Positions 1-8,992 are shown, counted from the first letter of the stretch. The stretch is 64,000 bases of DNA from Gammaproteobacteria bacterium (GCA_024644535.1 JAHEKX010000013.1:1-64000); one strand, 5' to 3'. Made by a program: numbers and translations. Notes: a model not told the origin generated them from the sequence alone.

Positions 1-140
1 TGTAGGCGGTTAGGGTAACGCATGGCTTGAGCCCAGCGGCGGATATCCATTCCGCCTATGGGCTCACGGATTTTGGCTTGTTGCATGGGTTTGCCAAGAT
101 AGTTGTCGATATCGGAACAATCGAGTGTGGGGTTAGTCAT
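1..140 (-). CDS. MaoC/FAS1-like dehydratase, N-terminal fragment (cut by window edge)
   Basis: Only the first 46 codons are in the window; the gene runs leftward off the edge. It starts at the ATG complementary to 138-140. The visible protein has an IRRWAQAMRYPNRL stretch, which resembles the start of the hot-dog fold in FAS1-like/MaoC acyl dehydratases (compare AIRHYAHGIGDDNPL in the full-length homologue at 35810-36937). Such proteins hydrate 2-enoyl-CoA in beta-oxidation-like pathways. It begins 22 bp after the SDR at 162-932 on the same strand, so the two are probably one operon. Family assignment rests on a short fragment; activity is inferred. Confidence 0.55.
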   Translation of the reverse strand, partial: MTNPTLDCSDIDNYLGKPMQQAKIREPIGGMDIRRWAQAMRYPNRL

Positions 141-161
141 AGAGTGATCCCTTTAATGTTA

Positions 162-932
162 TTAATTGCTTACAGGTGCATTCAGCACCCGGTCTGAAAG
201 ATATTTAGTTTTTGTCCAGCCACCATCGACGATGATAGTTTGCCCGTTGATAAATTCTCCACCAGGTGAGCATAAAAATGCGATGGTACTGGCGACGTCA
301 TCAACTTGGCCGAGTCTTGGATAGGGCGTCATGTCGACATTCATTCGCTGGAATGCTGGGTCATCTAGGCGCTCGCGTACCATGTCAGTAAGTGTCACGC
401 CGGGTGCAACATTGTTCGCCCGAATTCCGGCGGGCCCGTATTCGCAAGCTATGTGTTCGGTCAGTGAGCTCAAGCCGCCCTTTGCTGCAGAGTAGGCACC
501 TCCTCGGCGGCCTCCAATTTCAGCAAAGGTGGATGTCACGTTGATGATAACGGCGCCGGACTTCATGTGTTGGATAACATCACGAGCAAGTCGAAATGGT
601 GCGCGAAGCATGATGTCCATAAAGTAATCGAGTGTCTCATCGTCGGTGTCGTGAAGGGGTTTCGGTTTGCCAACCCCCGCGTTGTTAATTAACACGTCAA
701 TGCGACCGAATTTCTCCAGAGCGAGCGATACAATGGCGGCGGGTGCCTGTGTCTCGGTAATATCAACGGCCACTGTTGCTACTCGAGACGGGTCGCCAAG
801 CTCGGCAGTTAAAGCCGCCAGTTTCTTTTCGTCACGCCCTACGCCAACAATGTTCATGCCTGCGGCGAAAAGCTGTTTGGCGGTTGCGAGGCCAATGCCG
901 CTTCCTGCTCCTGTAATAATTGCTACTTTCAT
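162..932 (-). CDS. SDR family oxidoreductase (classical)
   Basis: Short-chain dehydrogenase of 256 aa. The cofactor motif TGAGSGIG is at residues 7-14, NNAG at 83-86, and the catalytic Ser133, Tyr146 and Lys150 (YSAAK) are all present, so an active NAD(P)-dependent alcohol/ketone oxidoreductase is expected. The start at 932 is chosen because GGAG lies 8 nt upstream and the protein then begins directly with the Rossmann strand MKVAIITG; an in-frame ATG at 959 would add nine unlikely residues. It is the first gene of a leftward operon with the dehydratase at 1-140 and shares a divergent promoter region with the ligase at 1065. The substrate is unknown; a 3-hydroxyacyl-CoA or cyclic alcohol is plausible. 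Confidence 0.85.
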   Translation of the reverse strand: MKVAIITGAGSGIGLATAKQLFAAGMNIVGVGRDEKKLAALTAELGDPSRVATVAVDITETQAPAAIVSLALEKFGRIDVLINNAGVGKPKPLHDTDDETLDYFMDIMLRAPFRLARDVIQHMKSGAVIINVTSTFAEIGGRRGGAYSAAKGGLSSLTEHIACEYGPAGIRANNVAPGVTLTDMVRERLDDPAFQRMNVDMTPYPRLGQVDDVASTIAFLCSPGGEFINGQTIIVDGGWTKTKYLSDRVLNAPVSN

Positions 933-992
933 GAGGTTGTCTCCGACACTGCTTTTCACCTTGCATCAGCAGTTGCTTGTTGTATAGACTGC

Positions 993-1011
993 TGTTCAAC
1001 AGTGATGTTTA
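993..1011. promoter_or_regulatory. Candidate operator, copy A of an eight-copy palindromic motif
   Basis: The core on the minus strand reads CATCACTGTTG (997-1007) within a partial match to the window-wide consensus TANWCAACANTGTTGWNTA. It lies in the divergent region between the SDR (start 932) and the acyl-CoA ligase (start 1065), 58 bp before the ligase ATG. A second half-site-like TTGTTGTATAG lies just to the left at 978-988. Function as an operator is inferred from recurrence. Confidence 0.5.
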
Positions 1012-1064
1012 TTAAACACGTAGTTAAACAGTAAAATACTGAGCAATCAAGTCAGACGGATGTT

Positions 1065-2666
1065 ATGAGGAAAGTTATTGAAGGTAGGTCAATCCGCTGG
1101 GATGAGGCCAGAGCCGAAAAAGCCTATGCTGATGGGCATTGGGTGCGTGAGACCTTGCTGGATGCACTCGCTCGTGAATTGGCGACCACCCCGACGCGCC
1201 CCCTTCTCGTCGAGGGCGATGTTATTCTCACCCCTGAGTTGCTGGATGATCATGCCCGTCGATTGGCGCGCGAGATGCTGTCCTGCCACCCCGCGGGGAG
1301 CGTCATATCCGTTATGCTCCCAAATTGGCACGAGGCCCTGATTATTTACGTTGCAGCCACGATGGCAGGCATGGTCGTGCATCCGATTCTGCCTTCGCTT
1401 AGGGCGAACGAACTGCGCTACATGTTAGCCGATGTGAATTCCCGTATGATTTTCATACCTGAAAACTATCGGAACTGTGATTATCCAGCGATGCTAAGCC
1501 GAGCGTTAGAGGATTTTGATCTCCCACCCCAAGTCGTCGTTGTTCGGGGTGAATCAACAGCCTCTCGTAATTTTGAGGCCTTAGCAAGTGGGCCCAAAGC
1601 ACAAAGCCTGCCTGAATTAGATGCGGATGCTGTAAGAATGATCATGTATACATCCGGCACCACAGGGAGCCCCAAGGGCGTAATGCATACGCACAACTCC
1701 ATTCATGCATTAATACGCCAGATTGGCGATCATTGGCGTATTAGCAGTGCTAGCCGGTTTTTAGTTGCGTCACCCATAAGCCATATCGGTGGTTCAATAT
1801 ACGCTTTCGAGACCCCTCTTATTTTAGGTGCAACCACGTTTTTAATGGAGCATTGGGATCCCGCGCTTGGGGTCGATTTACTTGTCTCCCAACGGTGCAC
1901 TCACTTCGCGGGTGCAACGCCGTTTTTGAGCCAAACCCTAGAGGAGGCTAAAAATAAGAGTAACCGCTTACCTGATCTCGAAGTCTTTATTTGTGGGGGG
2001 GCCTCTGTACCGCCATCTCTAATTTTGGCGTCACAAGAGTACTTTGAACAAGCCCGGGTTTCGCGCGTCTATGGTTCTACCGAAGTACCGGTAACCACCG
2101 TCGGCGCCTTAGGTGAGGGCGAAGAACAGTTTGCAGCTGAGACTGATGGCAGAGCCGGAATAGCACAGATCAAGTTAGAGTCTGGGGAGGTGTTTGCTCG
2201 AGGGCCCCAAATGCTCGTGGGGTATGTGCATGCGGAGGACGAGCGCGAAGTGTTCGATATGCAGGGTTACTATCGAACGGGTGATTTGGGCAATTGGGTT
2301 AACGACCGCTACCTCGTGATATCGGGGCGTAGCAAAGACATTATTATCCGTAATGGGGAAAATATAGCGCCCAAAGAAATCGAGGACTTAGCGATTAGAC
2401 ATCCAGCGGTATATGAAATTGCTGTCGTCGGTATACCTAATGATAAGACGGGCGAGCAAGCAGTTGCGATTGTCGTTGTGTCCAAAGGACAAGCGTTTGA
2501 CCTGCCACAGTTATTTGACTTTATGGTCGAACATGAGATGGCTAAATTTAAAATTCCTGAGCGTTTGGAGTGCTGGGCTGAACTGCCCAAAAATGACGCG
2601 GGTAAAGTTTTAAAACATAAGATTCGCCAGCAGCTTCTGGCGACTGATACGAGTAAAGGCGGGTGA
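1065..2666 (+). CDS. AMP-dependent acyl-CoA synthetase/ligase
   Basis: A 533-aa member of the ANL adenylating family that activates a carboxylic acid to its CoA thioester via an acyl-AMP. The phosphate-binding motif TSGTTGSPKG is at about residue 196, followed by the STE motif (YGSTEVPVT), the YRTGDLG motif and the C-terminal catalytic lysine region (PKNDAGKVLKHK). No signal peptide is seen, so it is cytoplasmic. It is the first gene of a rightward operon with the KstD-like flavoprotein, an SDR and an NTF2-like protein, suggesting activation of an alicyclic or side-chain acid at pathway entry. The precise substrate cannot be read from the sequence. Confidence 0.85.
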   Translation: MRKVIEGRSIRWDEARAEKAYADGHWVRETLLDALARELATTPTRPLLVEGDVILTPELLDDHARRLAREMLSCHPAGSVISVMLPNWHEALIIYVAATMAGMVVHPILPSLRANELRYMLADVNSRMIFIPENYRNCDYPAMLSRALEDFDLPPQVVVVRGESTASRNFEALASGPKAQSLPELDADAVRMIMYTSGTTGSPKGVMHTHNSIHALIRQIGDHWRISSASRFLVASPISHIGGSIYAFETPLILGATTFLMEHWDPALGVDLLVSQRCTHFAGATPFLSQTLEEAKNKSNRLPDLEVFICGGASVPPSLILASQEYFEQARVSRVYGSTEVPVTTVGALGEGEEQFAAETDGRAGIAQIKLESGEVFARGPQMLVGYVHAEDEREVFDMQGYYRTGDLGNWVNDRYLVISGRSKDIIIRNGENIAPKEIEDLAIRHPAVYEIAVVGIPNDKTGEQAVAIVVVSKGQAFDLPQLFDFMVEHEMAKFKIPERLECWAELPKNDAGKVLKHKIRQQLLATDTSKGG

Positions 2667-2668
2667 CA

Positions 2669-4333
2669 ATGACTGATTTTGATCGCGAGTACGACGCTAT
2701 TGTGGTGGGTAGTGGTGCGGGCTCAATGTGTTTTGCACAGATGATGAGCTCAGCAGGTAAAAAGGTTCTATTGCTCGAAAAATCATCTTACATAGGTGGG
2801 ACCACCGCGCGATCTGGGGGCGTTATGTGGATCCCTAATAATCCAATGATGGCGCAAGACGGCGTTCATGATAGTGCCGATGAGGCTCATAAGTTTGTTG
2901 AGGGTCTGATGGGCGAACGCTTAGATGAGCCCGGTTCGACCCCTGCGCGCCGAGCAGCGCTGTTGCGAGAAGGGCCGAATATGGTGGCCTATTTGCAGTC
3001 GCAAGGGGTGCGGCTCACTCGCGTTAAAGATTGGCCAGACTATTACGACGAGCGGCCCGGAGGGTGCAAAACGAGCCGTACGGTGGTGTCAGAATTATTT
3101 AATCTTAAAGAGCTGGGCCCATGGGCGAAAAAAATGCAGCGGGGCTTTTTGCCCTTGCCCCTGATGCTAGCTGAGGCATTTGAGTTTAAGAATCTAAAGC
3201 ACACCTGGCGTTCTAGAGGCGTTTTACTGAATTTTATTTTCCGCCTCTTGGCGCATGTTTTGACGGGGAGAAAAACTGTCTCTGCTGGGCTAGCGCTGCA
3301 GGGCCAAATGATGAAAGCCGCATTGGCTGCAGGTGTGGAGTTCGCAACGGAATCGCCAGTGGAGTCCTTGATTATCGAAAAAGATCGGATTACCGGGGTA
3401 GTTGCGTCCGTCAATGGGGAGTCACAGCGTATTGGGGCTCCGGTCGTTTTGATGGATTCAGGCGGCTTTGCTAAAAATCAAGCTATGCGTGACCGTTATC
3501 AGCCCCATACCAACGTTGAGTGGAGTAATGCTGTTGACACTGATACCGGTGAGATGATCGAGGAGATGGTTCGAGTCGGCGCCCATACACACAATATGGA
3601 TATGATGGTGGGATATCAAACCATCTTGCCACCGGGCAAAGAAAATGACTTCATCAAGCCCGGGGCGCAGCAGCTGGGTGCTCATCCCCACGCCATCGTT
3701 GTCGATCAAGCTGGTGTTCGATTTATGAACGAAGGTGGGTCATATGTGGCTTTTTGTCGAGGTTTGCTGGATCGCAATAAGTCGGTGCCGGCGGTGCCGA
3801 GTTGGATTGTAATGGACGGTCGATGTGTCAAATCAAAAGGCATCGCTGGTGTTCGTGGCGGGCGTAAGTTGAAGCAATGGGAAGAGGCGGGTTATTTGAA
3901 GGTGGCCGCTACCGTTCGCGAGTTAGCGACTGCGATGAAGGTTGATTCAGACGCCTTAGAAAATACGGTCGAGCGATTCAATGATTTTGTGGCGCAGGGT
4001 CGTGACACTGATTTTGGGCGCGGCGATCGTGACTACGACGGGTGGTTGGGTGATCGCTGGAATAAACCGTCGCCGACTTTAGGTGAGTTAAGTGAGCCTC
4101 CGTTTTACGCAGTGCCCGTAGTGCCAGGCGATGTGGGCACTTACGGTGGTGTTGTGACGGACGAGCATGCTCGAGTGCTGGCTGATAACAATGAGCCTAT
4201 TGGTGGACTGTATGCAACTGGAGTCTGCACTGCATCGGCCTACGGCCGGGTGTACCCTGGTGCAGGCGCGAGTATTGGACCGGGTTATACCTTTGCGTAT
4301 ATCGCTGCTAAACACGCACTAGGGTTGGATTGA
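2669..4333 (+). CDS. FAD-dependent 3-ketosteroid-Delta1-dehydrogenase-like oxidoreductase
   Basis: Flavoprotein of about 554 aa of the fumarate-reductase/KstD superfamily. The N-terminal Rossmann motif VVGSGAGS is near residue 12, followed by LLEKSSYIGGTTARSGG. The C-terminal signature GVCTASAYGRVYPGAGASIGP closely resembles the FAD-binding end of 3-ketosteroid Delta1-dehydrogenases, which desaturate ring A of 3-ketosteroids. A GTG at 2663 overlaps the upstream stop, but the ATG at 2669 with AAAGGCGGG upstream is a likely start. It could act on another cyclic ketone; many KstD-like paralogues are uncharacterised. The sequence supports the family strongly and the steroid substrate only moderately. 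Confidence 0.75.
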   Translation: MTDFDREYDAIVVGSGAGSMCFAQMMSSAGKKVLLLEKSSYIGGTTARSGGVMWIPNNPMMAQDGVHDSADEAHKFVEGLMGERLDEPGSTPARRAALLREGPNMVAYLQSQGVRLTRVKDWPDYYDERPGGCKTSRTVVSELFNLKELGPWAKKMQRGFLPLPLMLAEAFEFKNLKHTWRSRGVLLNFIFRLLAHVLTGRKTVSAGLALQGQMMKAALAAGVEFATESPVESLIIEKDRITGVVASVNGESQRIGAPVVLMDSGGFAKNQAMRDRYQPHTNVEWSNAVDTDTGEMIEEMVRVGAHTHNMDMMVGYQTILPPGKENDFIKPGAQQLGAHPHAIVVDQAGVRFMNEGGSYVAFCRGLLDRNKSVPAVPSWIVMDGRCVKSKGIAGVRGGRKLKQWEEAGYLKVAATVRELATAMKVDSDALENTVERFNDFVAQGRDTDFGRGDRDYDGWLGDRWNKPSPTLGELSEPPFYAVPVVPGDVGTYGGVVTDEHARVLADNNEPIGGLYATGVCTASAYGRVYPGAGASIGPGYTFAYIAAKHALGLD

Positions 4334-4414
4334 AGGTGCACTGTCGAAGTGGCTCGCAATCGATAAGCCGTCGCTGAAAAAGATAGGATGGTACCTTATG
4401 AAGAGGGGGGTTGA

Positions 4415-5305
4415 ATGTCCGATATCTCAACTGAGTTAAACGGTGTAGTCGCCTTGGTAACAGGCTCTAGCCGCGGTATCGGCAAAGGGATTGCTAAGGT
4501 TTTGGCGTCGAAAGGAGCTACGGTTTACGTCACGGGGCGGACTTTGCACAGTGTCGACCATCCGCTTGGGGGTGCTGTTGTTGAAACTGCAGCGGAGTGC
4601 GATGCATTAGGCGGTAGAGGCATTCCTGTTCAAATCGATTTTGCCGACGATGAGCAGGTCGCGTCTTTATTTGAGCGTATTCAATCAGAAAGCGGTCGGC
4701 TTGACATCCTGGTAAACAATGCTTTCTCGCTGGCCGATGACTTGGTGGTAGATAAGCCATTCTGGGAAAAACCACTGAGCAACTGGCAAATGATCGATGT
4801 GGGCGTGCGCTCGAGCTTTGTGTGTGCCTGGCATGCTGCCAAAAGTATGGCGCCTCAGGGTTCTGGTTTAATGGTTCAAACCTCGGGATACACCGGGGTG
4901 GCATACACCTATGGCGTTTTATTTGGGATGGCTAAAACGGCGGCTGATCGTATGGCGCGCGACATGGCGGTAGAGCTTGAGCCTTTTAACGTTGCCTCTG
5001 TATCGCTTTGGCAGGGCCTAACGATGACGGAATTAGCAAAGAAGAATTTAGCGGAAGTTGAGGGTCTCGAGGGCCGGGCCGCCACGCGTGTGAGTGATAG
5101 CTCAAGTCCGGAATTCCCTGGATTAGTCATTGCCGGGTTATACCGCGATACAGACAAAATGAAACTGACAGGCGGCACATTTATTACCGCTGAGCTAGCC
5201 CAGCGCTATGGTCTCGTGGATATTGACGGCAAAGAGGTTCCCTCACTTCGTAACACGCGCGGTGCTCCAGTTTTTCTTCCAATAAATGGTGGAGGTGATC
5301 AGTGA
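4415..5305 (+). CDS. DHRS1-like SDR with catalytic Tyr replaced by Phe
   Basis: SDR-fold protein of 296 aa. The cofactor motif TGSSRGIG is at residues 16-23, but NNAG is NNAF (101-104), and the expected S-x12-Y-x3-K triad reads Ser157, Phe170, Lys174. The stretch AKTAADRMARDMAVEL and the SVSLWQG segment match the DHRS1-like subfamily, where Tyr is normal. A paralogue with the same substitution lies at 51180-52055. It may use a neighbouring tyrosine (YTY at 164-166), or be non-reductive. It sits between the KstD-like gene (81-bp gap) and the NTF2-like gene (4-bp overlap, GTGA). The fold is sure; activity is uncertain. Confidence 0.8.
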   Translation: MSDISTELNGVVALVTGSSRGIGKGIAKVLASKGATVYVTGRTLHSVDHPLGGAVVETAAECDALGGRGIPVQIDFADDEQVASLFERIQSESGRLDILVNNAFSLADDLVVDKPFWEKPLSNWQMIDVGVRSSFVCAWHAAKSMAPQGSGLMVQTSGYTGVAYTYGVLFGMAKTAADRMARDMAVELEPFNVASVSLWQGLTMTELAKKNLAEVEGLEGRAATRVSDSSSPEFPGLVIAGLYRDTDKMKLTGGTFITAELAQRYGLVDIDGKEVPSLRNTRGAPVFLPINGGGDQ

Positions 5306-5850
5306 CAAGCCCTGAACGTTTAGCCCAACTTTGTGATCGCCAAGATATACTCGATTGTCTCGTCCGATTTGGTCGTGGAATGGATAGATTTGATCGAGAT
5401 CTATTTTTGTCGGCATTTCACCCGGATGCCGAGGTTGCTGCTGGTGTATTCGTTGGTGCGCCCGACGTTCTTTATGATTGGGCGCGCAGCCTGCACGATG
5501 AAGGGCAGGAGGCGACGCACCATAACTTGCTCAACCACAGCTGCGACCTTGATGGCGATATGGCGCACACCGAAACCTATTATCTTTTTGTTGGCCGAAA
5601 TCGGGACGAGAGTAACTGGATTGCAGGGGGGCGCTACATCGATCGATTCGAGCGACGTGATGGTGAATGGAAAATCGCGGTCCGCAATACGGTTGTTGAG
5701 TGGTCAGGAATGGTGCCCACAATGGCAATCCCGTTTTCGGATTTGCCAGGTGTGCATGACAATGGTGCGCCCTCAAGAACTGTAGACGATCCCTCGTATC
5801 AGCGGCCGCTTACGAATAAGCGGCCGAGGTTTTCGCCTGGCGATGCGTGA
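5302..5850 (+). CDS. NTF2-like/SnoaL-like protein (possible isomerase or dehydratase)
   Basis: Protein of 182 aa with the cone-shaped NTF2-like pattern: an N-terminal helix (DRQDILDCLVRFGRGMDRFD), LFLSAFHPDAE, a central HNLLNHSCDL, and a final beta-sheet GGRYIDRFERRDGEWKIAVR. In this superfamily the pocket serves as isomerase (ketosteroid isomerase), cyclase or dehydratase; many members only have predicted folds. The GTG start has a perfect GGAGGTGA upstream and overlaps the SDR stop by four bases, so translation is coupled. A paralogue follows acuI at 31625-32164. Ketosteroid isomerase-like activity would fit the neighbouring KstD-like gene but is inference. Confidence 0.7.
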   Translation: MTSPERLAQLCDRQDILDCLVRFGRGMDRFDRDLFLSAFHPDAEVAAGVFVGAPDVLYDWARSLHDEGQEATHHNLLNHSCDLDGDMAHTETYYLFVGRNRDESNWIAGGRYIDRFERRDGEWKIAVRNTVVEWSGMVPTMAIPFSDLPGVHDNGAPSRTVDDPSYQRPLTNKRPRFSPGDA

Positions 5851-5859
5851 TTAGCTGTT

Positions 5860-5956
5860 GCCTGGGCATGCCTAAGATTCAATCCAAGCGTTATTTGGAT
5901 GAGTTAGTTGTGTTGTGAGTAAGGCATAAGCCTTTGGCGCTTAGATAAGCCCAGGC
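5860..5956. repeat. Inverted repeat with nested hairpin between convergent genes
   Basis: The arms at 5860-5876 and 5940-5956 match at 14 of 17 positions (GCCTGGGC paired with GCCCAGGC, CTAAG paired with CTTAG). Between them is a short perfect hairpin, AAGGC-ATAA-GCCTT (5921-5934), followed by T. It lies between the convergent genes ending at 5850 and 5998. A bidirectional terminator or other structured RNA is possible; no strong T tract is seen. Confidence 0.35.
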
Positions 5957-5997
5957 ATCCCACGAAAGATGGCTGGGCTGGCCGCGGCAATTCCCCC

Positions 5998-7470
5998 TTA
6001 GCCGTGTTTCGCGATGGCGATCGCCTTAGTTTGCAGAAACTCCTCGATGCCTTCGTGCCCCCATTCTCGGCCGATACCGCTGGACTTGTAGCCTCCGAAG
6101 GGGAGGTCGCCGAGAATGCTCATGCCCCCGTTTACGCTGATGCAGCCTGCCTCAATTTGCTCGGCCATACGCAGAGCGCGCGCTTCATCTCCAGAGGTGA
6201 CCATCCCACCAAGACCATAATCACTGTCGTTGGCAATTCGAATGGCATCCTCATCGTCTTCAAATGGAATGACGACAAGGACTGGACCAAAGATCTCTTC
6301 ACGAGCAATGCGCATGGTATTGTCGACATCCGCAAAGCAAGTGGGTGCGATGAAAAAGCCATCGCCTTTATCCGGCCGTAATTCACCGCCGGTTAAGAGT
6401 CTTGCCCCTTCTTCTTGACCTACTCGGATGTATTCCATCACGCGGTCGCGTTGTTTAGCCGATATGACGGGTCCCATGATACATGTGGGTTCTTCAAAAT
6501 CGCCCCACTGACTGTCAAAGTGCGCGTATGCGCCCTGAAGGATTGCGCAGGCTTCTTGGTAGCGACTTTTGGGTACCAATAAGCGGGTAGGGTAAGCGCA
6601 GCCCTGGCCGGCATGGAATACGACCATAGAGCTGGCAATTGCCATAGTGAAGTCGGGTGCATCATCGAGAACGATATTGACCGATTTTCCGCCCAGTTCC
6701 AGGAATACGCGTTTCATGGTTTCTGCGCCTTGGCGCATGATGTGTTTGCCGACCGCTGTTGATCCGGTGAAAGATATGCAGTCAACGAGTGGGCTAGCCA
6801 CGAGCTGCTCGCCAACCAAGGCTGGATCTGATGAAGGCAATACATTGAATACACCCCCGGGGAGTCCTGCTGCAACAGCAACTTCTGCCATAAATGAGGC
6901 CATTTTGGGAGTGTCAGGTGCTGGTTTTAGGATGACCGTACAGCCAGCGAGCAAGGCGGCCCCCACTTTGCCCACGTTGACATAAAGCGGCACGTTCCAA
7001 GGCGTTATGGCAGCTACGACACCTAGTGGTTCATGTCGCACTTTTCGTACGTTCAGTGTGCCATTAACGGTCCGATTGGGGCGTTGCTCTTCAAATACAA
7101 CCTGATTGAAGCACTGTATTAAATCATCCATGCCATCGAGCGCACCATCGATGTGAGCTCGCGCGCCTGCGCCAACCGCGGCGCCGGCTTCAATGCGTGC
7201 TATTTGAAGAAGCTCTGTTCGTTTTTCACGCAATAATTTAGCGTAGCGTGTCATTACCTCCAGACGATAGGCATGGTCGTGTTTCCAGTTGGTTTTGTCG
7301 AACGCATGCCGCGCTGAAGCAATGGCTGCTGTAGTGTCACTGGTGCCGGCATCTGCGGCGCACCCAGCAATTTGGCCTGTCCACGGATTTATGATGTCAA
7401 ACATTGCGCCGTTATCGGCTTGTTTAAATTCGCCATCGATGAAGATTAGGGCATCTGAAAGAGAATGCAT
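5998..7470 (-). CDS. Aldehyde dehydrogenase (NAD(P)+)
   Basis: Full-length 490-aa ALDH superfamily enzyme oxidising an aldehyde to a carboxylate. Key residues are visible: Asn in TPWNVP (about 159), the cofactor motif FTGSTAVG (234-241), general base Glu258 in ELGGKS, and catalytic Cys291 in GQGCAYPTR. The C-terminal LPFGGYKSSGIGRE motif is intact. It is the last gene of a leftward operon after the SDR at 7482 and the EthD-like protein at 8231, so it may complete an alcohol-to-aldehyde-to-acid sequence. The substrate is unknown; a terpenoid or side-chain aldehyde would fit. Confidence 0.9.
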   Translation of the reverse strand: MHSLSDALIFIDGEFKQADNGAMFDIINPWTGQIAGCAADAGTSDTTAAIASARHAFDKTNWKHDHAYRLEVMTRYAKLLREKRTELLQIARIEAGAAVGAGARAHIDGALDGMDDLIQCFNQVVFEEQRPNRTVNGTLNVRKVRHEPLGVVAAITPWNVPLYVNVGKVGAALLAGCTVILKPAPDTPKMASFMAEVAVAAGLPGGVFNVLPSSDPALVGEQLVASPLVDCISFTGSTAVGKHIMRQGAETMKRVFLELGGKSVNIVLDDAPDFTMAIASSMVVFHAGQGCAYPTRLLVPKSRYQEACAILQGAYAHFDSQWGDFEEPTCIMGPVISAKQRDRVMEYIRVGQEEGARLLTGGELRPDKGDGFFIAPTCFADVDNTMRIAREEIFGPVLVVIPFEDDEDAIRIANDSDYGLGGMVTSGDEARALRMAEQIEAGCISVNGGMSILGDLPFGGYKSSGIGREWGHEGIEEFLQTKAIAIAKHG

Positions 7471-7481
7471 TGAAAGATTCC

Positions 7482-8219
7482 TTATTGTGGGTAACGCGCG
7501 CAGGCGCTGACAAAGTCGAGATGAACATCGGCAGGCAAATCGATGAGCGTACGGAAAATACTCTCCATCGAAGAGAACTGACTAATCGGTTGTTCACGGG
7601 GATTAATGCCTCGCTTCATGCATTCTTCATGAAAAGCGATGGCTGCTTCCCGCGGGATATCCCATTGTTTGCCCTCTTCATACATTTTGCCGCAGCGCAC
7701 AGCTGTTACTCGAATGCCCTCGGGTTCTAATTCTGAGGCCAGTTTTTCTGAGAAGGTTTCTACGGCCGCTTTTGACGATTGGTAAATGGTAAAGTGGGGT
7801 AAGGGTAAGCTGATGCTCTCGCTGGAAATGTTGATGATATGTGCGCCGCGCGCCATCATGGGAATAGCCGATCGGCTGCAGAACATAGGGCCGCAGACGT
7901 TAGTGGTAATACCCGCCAGTATTTGCTCATCACTTGCAGCAGCAAGCTTGAACGGTTCGAATAATGCTGCATTGTTAATGAGTACATCGATCGCATCGAA
8001 TCTCTCGGCAATAGCTGCAAACGCGGATCTCACCGATTGGGGTGATGAGACATCGCACTCGAGCGCCATCGCTCGTTCGCCAATTTCAGCGGCAACTGCT
8101 TCCACTTTGGCGCCCGTTCGCCCGAGTAAAATGACGGTGTCACCGTCAGCAGCAAAACGCAGTGCTAATCGGCGGCCCAAACCCACACCCGCCCCAGTGA
8201 TAACAATTCTTTTTGCCAT
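7482..8219 (-). CDS. SDR family oxidoreductase
   Basis: Classical 245-aa SDR with TGAGVGLG at residues 8-15, an NNAA version of the NNAG motif at 82-85, Ser132/Ser133 in ISSES, and Tyr146/Lys150 (YQSSK). It should be an active NAD(P)-dependent dehydrogenase. It lies 11 bp before the aldehyde dehydrogenase and 11 bp after the EthD-like gene, all leftward, so the three are one operon. A role in oxidising an alcohol to the aldehyde or ketone used by its neighbour is an inference. Confidence 0.85.
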   Translation of the reverse strand: MAKRIVITGAGVGLGRRLALRFAADGDTVILLGRTGAKVEAVAAEIGERAMALECDVSSPQSVRSAFAAIAERFDAIDVLINNAALFEPFKLAAASDEQILAGITTNVCGPMFCSRSAIPMMARGAHIINISSESISLPLPHFTIYQSSKAAVETFSEKLASELEPEGIRVTAVRCGKMYEEGKQWDIPREAAIAFHEECMKRGINPREQPISQFSSMESIFRTLIDLPADVHLDFVSACARYPQ

Positions 8220-8230
8220 TTGATAACTCC

Positions 8231-8992
8231 TTATTTCTTGTCGTAAACAGATAGGTCGCCGGCGTATGCAATACCCCCGGGCCAGCTTGTTGTGCCATCG
8301 ATTCTATTAAAATAGTGTACCGTGCGGGCAAAAGAGCCGGCCTGCGAGCGCGGCTCCATTGCAATGCCGCTGGGGCTCACGCCGCGTGCGCGAGCGCTGA
8401 AGTCGCGGATGGTAAACAGCAGATCATCTGTTTGCTGTGCACACAGCACCAACTGGTCTCCGGGGCAGTAGTGCTTTGGCTCTAACTGCACTTCACACAG
8501 CTCTCCTCGCTTCATTCCCACGTGACCGGGAACATTTGAGACTTCGACGCTGTGGGTATTTTCGTACCACGTTTGGTACTCCTCGTAGCGGCCTGCCACG
8601 TAGTTCCCCAAGATAACGGAAATTCCAGACAGTGGGTGCTCTGGCTGGTGATTGGCGCTGTATCTCCAGTCACCAAACAGCTTGTAGGTGTAAATTCTTT
8701 CTGCGCTATCTAAGCTGATTAAGCCCTGATCACGAACGTTTGCTAGGAGTGGCGCAAGTGCCGGCAGATCGATTTCGGGTGTGTTAGTCTCAAACTCGTA
8801 AATCGTTAAAAATCGCCAAGGTTGCGGTATGTCAGGCATGATTTGATAATCGGCTACTTCGTAGCGCTGATTGCTGATGCAGCCTCGAAGACTTTTAAGC
8901 TGCTGCTGATGGTCTCCGCGGTACCAGTCTGAGTACTCGTTGTGGCGCTCGGGCGGGACGTTGTAAAGATGAAGTGTTGTGTAAAGTGCCAT
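8231..8992 (-). CDS. Tandem dimeric alpha-beta barrel (EthD-like) protein
   Basis: Protein of 253 aa with two related halves. Each carries an aromatic W-Y-x(3)-H pattern typical of EthD-like/DABB domains: YSDWYRGDHQQQL near residue 20 and YQTWYENTHSVEV near residue 147, the second followed by VPGHVGMKRGEL. Such domains often work beside oxidoreductases as small-molecule isomerases, decarboxylases or stabilising partners, but no function is established here. It is the first gene of the leftward operon with the SDR and aldehyde dehydrogenase and shares a divergent promoter with the SDR at 9174. The fold assignment is moderately confident; the reaction is unknown. Confidence 0.6.
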   Translation of the reverse strand: MALYTTLHLYNVPPERHNEYSDWYRGDHQQQLKSLRGCISNQRYEVADYQIMPDIPQPWRFLTIYEFETNTPEIDLPALAPLLANVRDQGLISLDSAERIYTYKLFGDWRYSANHQPEHPLSGISVILGNYVAGRYEEYQTWYENTHSVEVSNVPGHVGMKRGELCEVQLEPKHYCPGDQLVLCAQQTDDLLFTIRDFSARARGVSPSGIAMEPRSQAGSFARTVHYFNRIDGTTSWPGGIAYAGDLSVYDKK

